DNA of 7,788 nt, taken from the NCBI GenBank assembly GCA_946481035.1, contig CAMLNK010000155.1:1-7788 (forward strand), in the 5' to 3' direction. Origin of the DNA: an uncultured Dyadobacter sp. (GTDB taxonomy: Bacteria > Bacteroidota > Bacteroidia > Cytophagales > Spirosomataceae). Positions 5,230-7,788 of the stretch are shown one piece after another; the stretch's first letter is position 1, and each line of letters opens with the position of its first letter. The position numbers and the translations under genes are program-made. The notes beneath the pieces are model-generated. The model saw only the letters and a list, made by a program, of their open reading frames with translations. It did no database searches and was not told the origin of the DNA.

Positions 5230-7231
5230 CTCGAATATCAACCTTTTGGAATCCTACAACAATTTCAAGGACGTGTCTACCACCGCGATGGCCGCATTGC
5301 GCTCGTCACTGAACCCGCGGCTGACCAACGAGTTCAAAGTACAATATATGTACTCCTATAAACCGAAGACGCCGCAGAGCTACCTGCCCTTTTCGAACAT
5401 CCCGCGCGCGATCGTGAACGTGACCTCGCCGTTCCCGACCGAGGCTAACCCGAATGCGACGCAAACCAAGTCGGTGCAGTTCGGCGGGCAGCGTTTCAGC
5501 CCCGAGTCCAACCGCATGAAACAGGTGCATTTGAGCAACACCGCCTATTGGAATACCGACAAAGTCAACTTCACCTTCGGTACCGACAATATGCTTACGT
5601 ACATGGAAACCTACCTTTCGAGCGAGCAGAATGGCCGTTTCTTCTTCAATAGCCTCAATGACCTGGCCGCATTACGCCCCTACCGCTACGCCCGCGAGGT
5701 GCCATTGAAAGGCGCACCGATCGTGGAGCAGACCGTACTCGATATTTCCGCATTTGCCCAGGCCGAATACAATCCACACCGCGACCTGAACCTCGTGCTC
5801 GGCGTGCGCTACGATGCTACCGCCTTCCTTACCAACGGTGATTACAATGCGACCGTCGATAAAACATTGGGCGTGCGTACCGACATTAAACCGCAGGATT
5901 GGAACAACATTCAACCACGTTTCCAGGTGACCTGGGATATGGGCGGCCGCAAGAAGGATATTCTCAAAATCGGCGGCGGTATGTTCTCGTCGCAGCCACA
6001 TTACTACGCGCAGGTGAACAATATCCAGAACAGCGGCACCATGGTGGGCGCGATTGACGTCACCGGCGCTGCCGTTCCGAAGCCCGACTTCAATGCCTAC
6101 CGCAACGATCCGTCCACGATCCCCGGCATTCCTCAGGGTGTGAACTACATTTCGACGATCAATGCGGTGAACAAGGATTTTCAGGTACCGACCACTTATA
6201 AGGCCAATATCAATTACAACCACTTTTTCGGCGACCGCATTCGCGTGGGTTTGAATGCGATTGTGGGCCGCACGGTGCATAACTATGTGTACGTAGACCG
6301 TAACCTGGCCGATAATCCGGCATTCAGGCTGGCCAATGAGGACAACCGCGGCGTATTCGTGCCGGCGGCGACCATTTCGGCCAAAGGCGTGACCGACTGG
6401 CTGCAATCGCGCAAGACTGCGGATGTAGGCCGTGTGCTGGAACTGATCTCGACCGGCGAATCCAACCAGCTCACATTTGTTGCTGACGCGAGCATTCGCA
6501 TTGGGAATGATGGGTATGTCAATGCGAGCTATACCATTAACTCGGCGAAGGATAATTCTTCCTACAACTGCTGCGTAGCGAATACCTCCACCTTCCTGCC
6601 TGTGAAAGACGATCCTCGCAACCTGAACTACGGCTATTCCGACCAGCAGTTCCGCAACAAGCTCGTCATTAATGGGGCCGCACCGTCGTGGAAGGGCTTT
6701 CAGCTCGGCGCAACGCTCATCGGCATCGGCGGTAGCCGTTACAGCTTCCTGGTGGGCGGCAATACGAGTTTGAATGGTGATTTTGTGTTAACCAACGATC
6801 TGGCCTACGTTTTTGACCCTAATAACCCTGGCACACCTGAAAACATCCGCAAGGGCATCAGCGACCTGTTGAGCAATCCCGAAACCGACCAGAGCGTGAA
6901 GGATTACATCAACTCCAACATCGGTAAAGTGGCGAAGCGGAACGGCGGTTCCAACCCATTCTATACCACAGTTGACCTTCGTTTGACCAAGGCATTCAGC
7001 ATTGCCAAAGGCCATAACCTCGAATTTTCGGCCGATGCATTCAACTTCCTGAACATCCTGAACAAGGAATGGGGCCGCAACTACAACCGGGGGAACACTA
7101 ACCTGCTTAACATCAACGGGTTCGACCAAACGAAGCAGCAGTACAACTATTCGGTGCAGAACATTGCTACCCGGCCGATCGGCGGAACACCGTGGCGCAT
7201 TCAGCTGGGTGTGAGATATTCTTTCAACTGA
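5216..7231 (+). CDS. C-terminal barrel part of the Oar-like TonB-dependent receptor
   Basis: This frame, one step away from the upstream part, overlaps it by 14 bases. It is open for 671 codons from an ATG (5216-5218) that is probably only fortuitous: it lies within the FNEG codons, has no ribosome site and would give a barrel without signal peptide or plug. The sequence alternates beta strands and loops (AYWNTDKVNFTFGTDNML, LNLVLGVRYDA, IRVGLNAIVGRTVHNYVYVD) and ends FSADAFNFLNILNKEWG ... WRIQLGVRYSFN, typical of Oar-like barrels. A vicinal Cys-Cys pair (bases 6569-6574) sits in a loop after SYTINSAKDNSSYN. The real coding content begins at GAT 5225 (DNSNINLL). Translational coupling could in principle express it separately, but a useful product is unlikely. 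Confidence 0.85.
   Translation: MRGDNSNINLLESYNNFKDVSTTAMAALRSSLNPRLTNEFKVQYMYSYKPKTPQSYLPFSNIPRAIVNVTSPFPTEANPNATQTKSVQFGGQRFSPESNRMKQVHLSNTAYWNTDKVNFTFGTDNMLTYMETYLSSEQNGRFFFNSLNDLAALRPYRYAREVPLKGAPIVEQTVLDISAFAQAEYNPHRDLNLVLGVRYDATAFLTNGDYNATVDKTLGVRTDIKPQDWNNIQPRFQVTWDMGGRKKDILKIGGGMFSSQPHYYAQVNNIQNSGTMVGAIDVTGAAVPKPDFNAYRNDPSTIPGIPQGVNYISTINAVNKDFQVPTTYKANINYNHFFGDRIRVGLNAIVGRTVHNYVYVDRNLADNPAFRLANEDNRGVFVPAATISAKGVTDWLQSRKTADVGRVLELISTGESNQLTFVADASIRIGNDGYVNASYTINSAKDNSSYNCCVANTSTFLPVKDDPRNLNYGYSDQQFRNKLVINGAAPSWKGFQLGATLIGIGGSRYSFLVGGNTSLNGDFVLTNDLAYVFDPNNPGTPENIRKGISDLLSNPETDQSVKDYINSNIGKVAKRNGGSNPFYTTVDLRLTKAFSIAKGHNLEFSADAFNFLNILNKEWGRNYNRGNTNLLNINGFDQTKQQYNYSVQNIATRPIGGTPWRIQLGVRYSFN
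5220..5225 (+). other. G6 homopolymer at the frameshift junction
   Basis: Six consecutive G follow AATGA and precede ATAAC. With six G the upstream frame meets TAA at 5227-5229; with five G the reading frame runs through to 7231. Restoring the frame on this template would need a +1 (or -2) shift, not the common -1 shift. Homopolymer runs are frequent sites both of replication slippage and of sequencing or assembly indels. Confidence 0.85.
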
Positions 7232-7259
7232 CCTTTTATTTCCCTAAACCAATCCAACA

Positions 7260-7788
7260 ATGACACCAACGACACCTTTTGACCGCATCGGGTTACCCAG
7301 GCACCTCGTCTGGGGCTATCTGGGCATCCTGATCTTCATGATGGGCGATGGCGTGGAGCAAGGCTGGCTCAGCCCCTACCTCCTCGATCGCGGCATGACC
7401 ATCCAGCAATCTGCATCGCTGTTCACGGTTTACGGCATTACCATCGCCATTTCGTCGTGGTTTTCGGGCGTGCTGGCCGAAGGGTACGGGCCGCGCAAGG
7501 CCATGCTGATGGGCATTTTGCTGTATGTGATCGGCACTGTCGGGTTTGTGGGATTGGGCATGGAGTCGCTGAATTTCCCCGTCATGCTGCTCACTTATGC
7601 GGTCAGAGGGTTCGGGTATCCGTTGTTTGCCTATTCGTTTCTGGTATGGATCACCTATCGCACGCCCAAGAACGCGCTTGGGCGTGCGGTGGGCTGGTTC
7701 TGGTTTGTATTTACGGGCGGCCTCAATGTATTCGGCGCCTATTATTCAAGCTGGGCCATCGAGCGGATCGGCTACCAGAATACGCTTT
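7260..7788 (+). CDS. MFS polyol permease, RbtT/DalT/CsbX family (partial, 3' end outside window)
   Basis: The ATG at 7260 opens a frame with no stop to the window edge (176 codons), an inner-membrane major facilitator covering about five of the usual twelve helices. The start HLVWGYLGILIFMMGDGVEQ, then GWLSPYLLDRG, the motif-A-like loop GVLAEGYGPRKAML (70-83), RGFGYPLFAYSFLVWITY (116-133) and GRAVGWFWFVFTGG (141-154), are close to the ribitol/arabitol transporters RbtT and DalT and to Bacillus CsbX. Hydrophobic segments lie at about 16-38, 52-72, 82-100, 106-132 and 143-166. Family members import sugar alcohols by proton symport, though substrates vary. It starts 28 bases after the receptor stop with no terminator between, so co-transcription is likely. 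The exact solute cannot be read from the sequence. Confidence 0.88.
   Translation, partial: MTPTTPFDRIGLPRHLVWGYLGILIFMMGDGVEQGWLSPYLLDRGMTIQQSASLFTVYGITIAISSWFSGVLAEGYGPRKAMLMGILLYVIGTVGFVGLGMESLNFPVMLLTYAVRGFGYPLFAYSFLVWITYRTPKNALGRAVGWFWFVFTGGLNVFGAYYSSWAIERIGYQNTL

Larger units (their letters stand above)
4057..7231 (+). pseudogene. Oar-like TonB-dependent receptor gene, interrupted by a one-base frameshift
   Basis: Two adjacent open frames encode consecutive parts of one outer-membrane receptor. The frame changes at a run of six G (5220-5225). Removing one G reads TTC AAT GAG GGG GAT AAC TCG and joins FNEG to DNSNINLL, giving a 1057-residue protein of normal Oar-like length. The order is then signal peptide, carboxypeptidase-regulatory-like domain, TonB plug and a 22-strand-type barrel ending in an aromatic-N terminus (VRYSFN). 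Such receptors move large or scarce ligands across the outer membrane using TonB energy. No SusD-like lipoprotein follows. Everything outside the junction looks intact, so this may be a sequencing or assembly error, an on/off phase state, or a very recent mutation. The permease 28 bases downstream suggests a shared operon. Confidence 0.75.

Noticed and set aside
5672..6406. Long open antisense frame (244 codons) on the minus strand
   Set aside because: It lies wholly inside the well-supported receptor barrel; its translation has no recognisable domain and the composition expected from reading the opposite strand of a GC-balanced gene.

Overview
The window looks like chromosome of a Bacteroidota member, most likely an aerobic Cytophagales relative such as Dyadobacter (genus is inference). 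The reasons are a TonB-dependent receptor with an N-terminal carboxypeptidase-like domain, very AT-rich intergenic DNA between GC-balanced genes, starts without clear Shine-Dalgarno sequences, and a candidate promoter matching the Bacteroidota -7 element TAnnTTTG. No mobile element, CRISPR array, rRNA or tRNA was recognised.

Layout. A secreted family-15 carbohydrate esterase (58-1353, +) is followed by an elaborate inverted repeat and a perfect 16-bp palindrome resembling a LacI/PurR-family operator. Next is a bacterial-type myo-inositol-1-phosphate synthase (1628-2848, +). It converges on a DeoR/GlpR-type regulator (2890-3657, -), and a small tandem repeat sits between the two genes. A 399-bp AT-rich divergent control region (3658-4056) separates the regulator from an Oar-like TonB-dependent receptor (4057-7231, +). 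Its reading frame is broken at a run of six G near 5220. Twenty-eight bases later a major-facilitator permease of the RbtT/DalT/CsbX polyol type begins (7260, +) and runs off the window edge.

How the genes may work together. The receptor and permease look like one transcription unit that would carry a solute across the outer and then the inner membrane. The divergent DeoR-type regulator, whose C-terminal domain belongs to a phosphosugar-sensing fold, is the obvious candidate controller. The permease subfamily points to a sugar alcohol or related polyol. The inositol-phosphate synthase makes a cyclic polyol phosphate but has its own upstream region with a LacI-type palindrome, so it may be regulated separately. 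The esterase fits plant cell-wall degradation and is probably an independent unit.

The points most worth checking are the G-run frameshift in the receptor, the LacI-type operator upstream of ino1, the receptor-permease-DeoR arrangement without a SusD partner, and the structured repeat after the esterase. Most genes belong to known families. No wholly new system can be demonstrated from this sequence alone.
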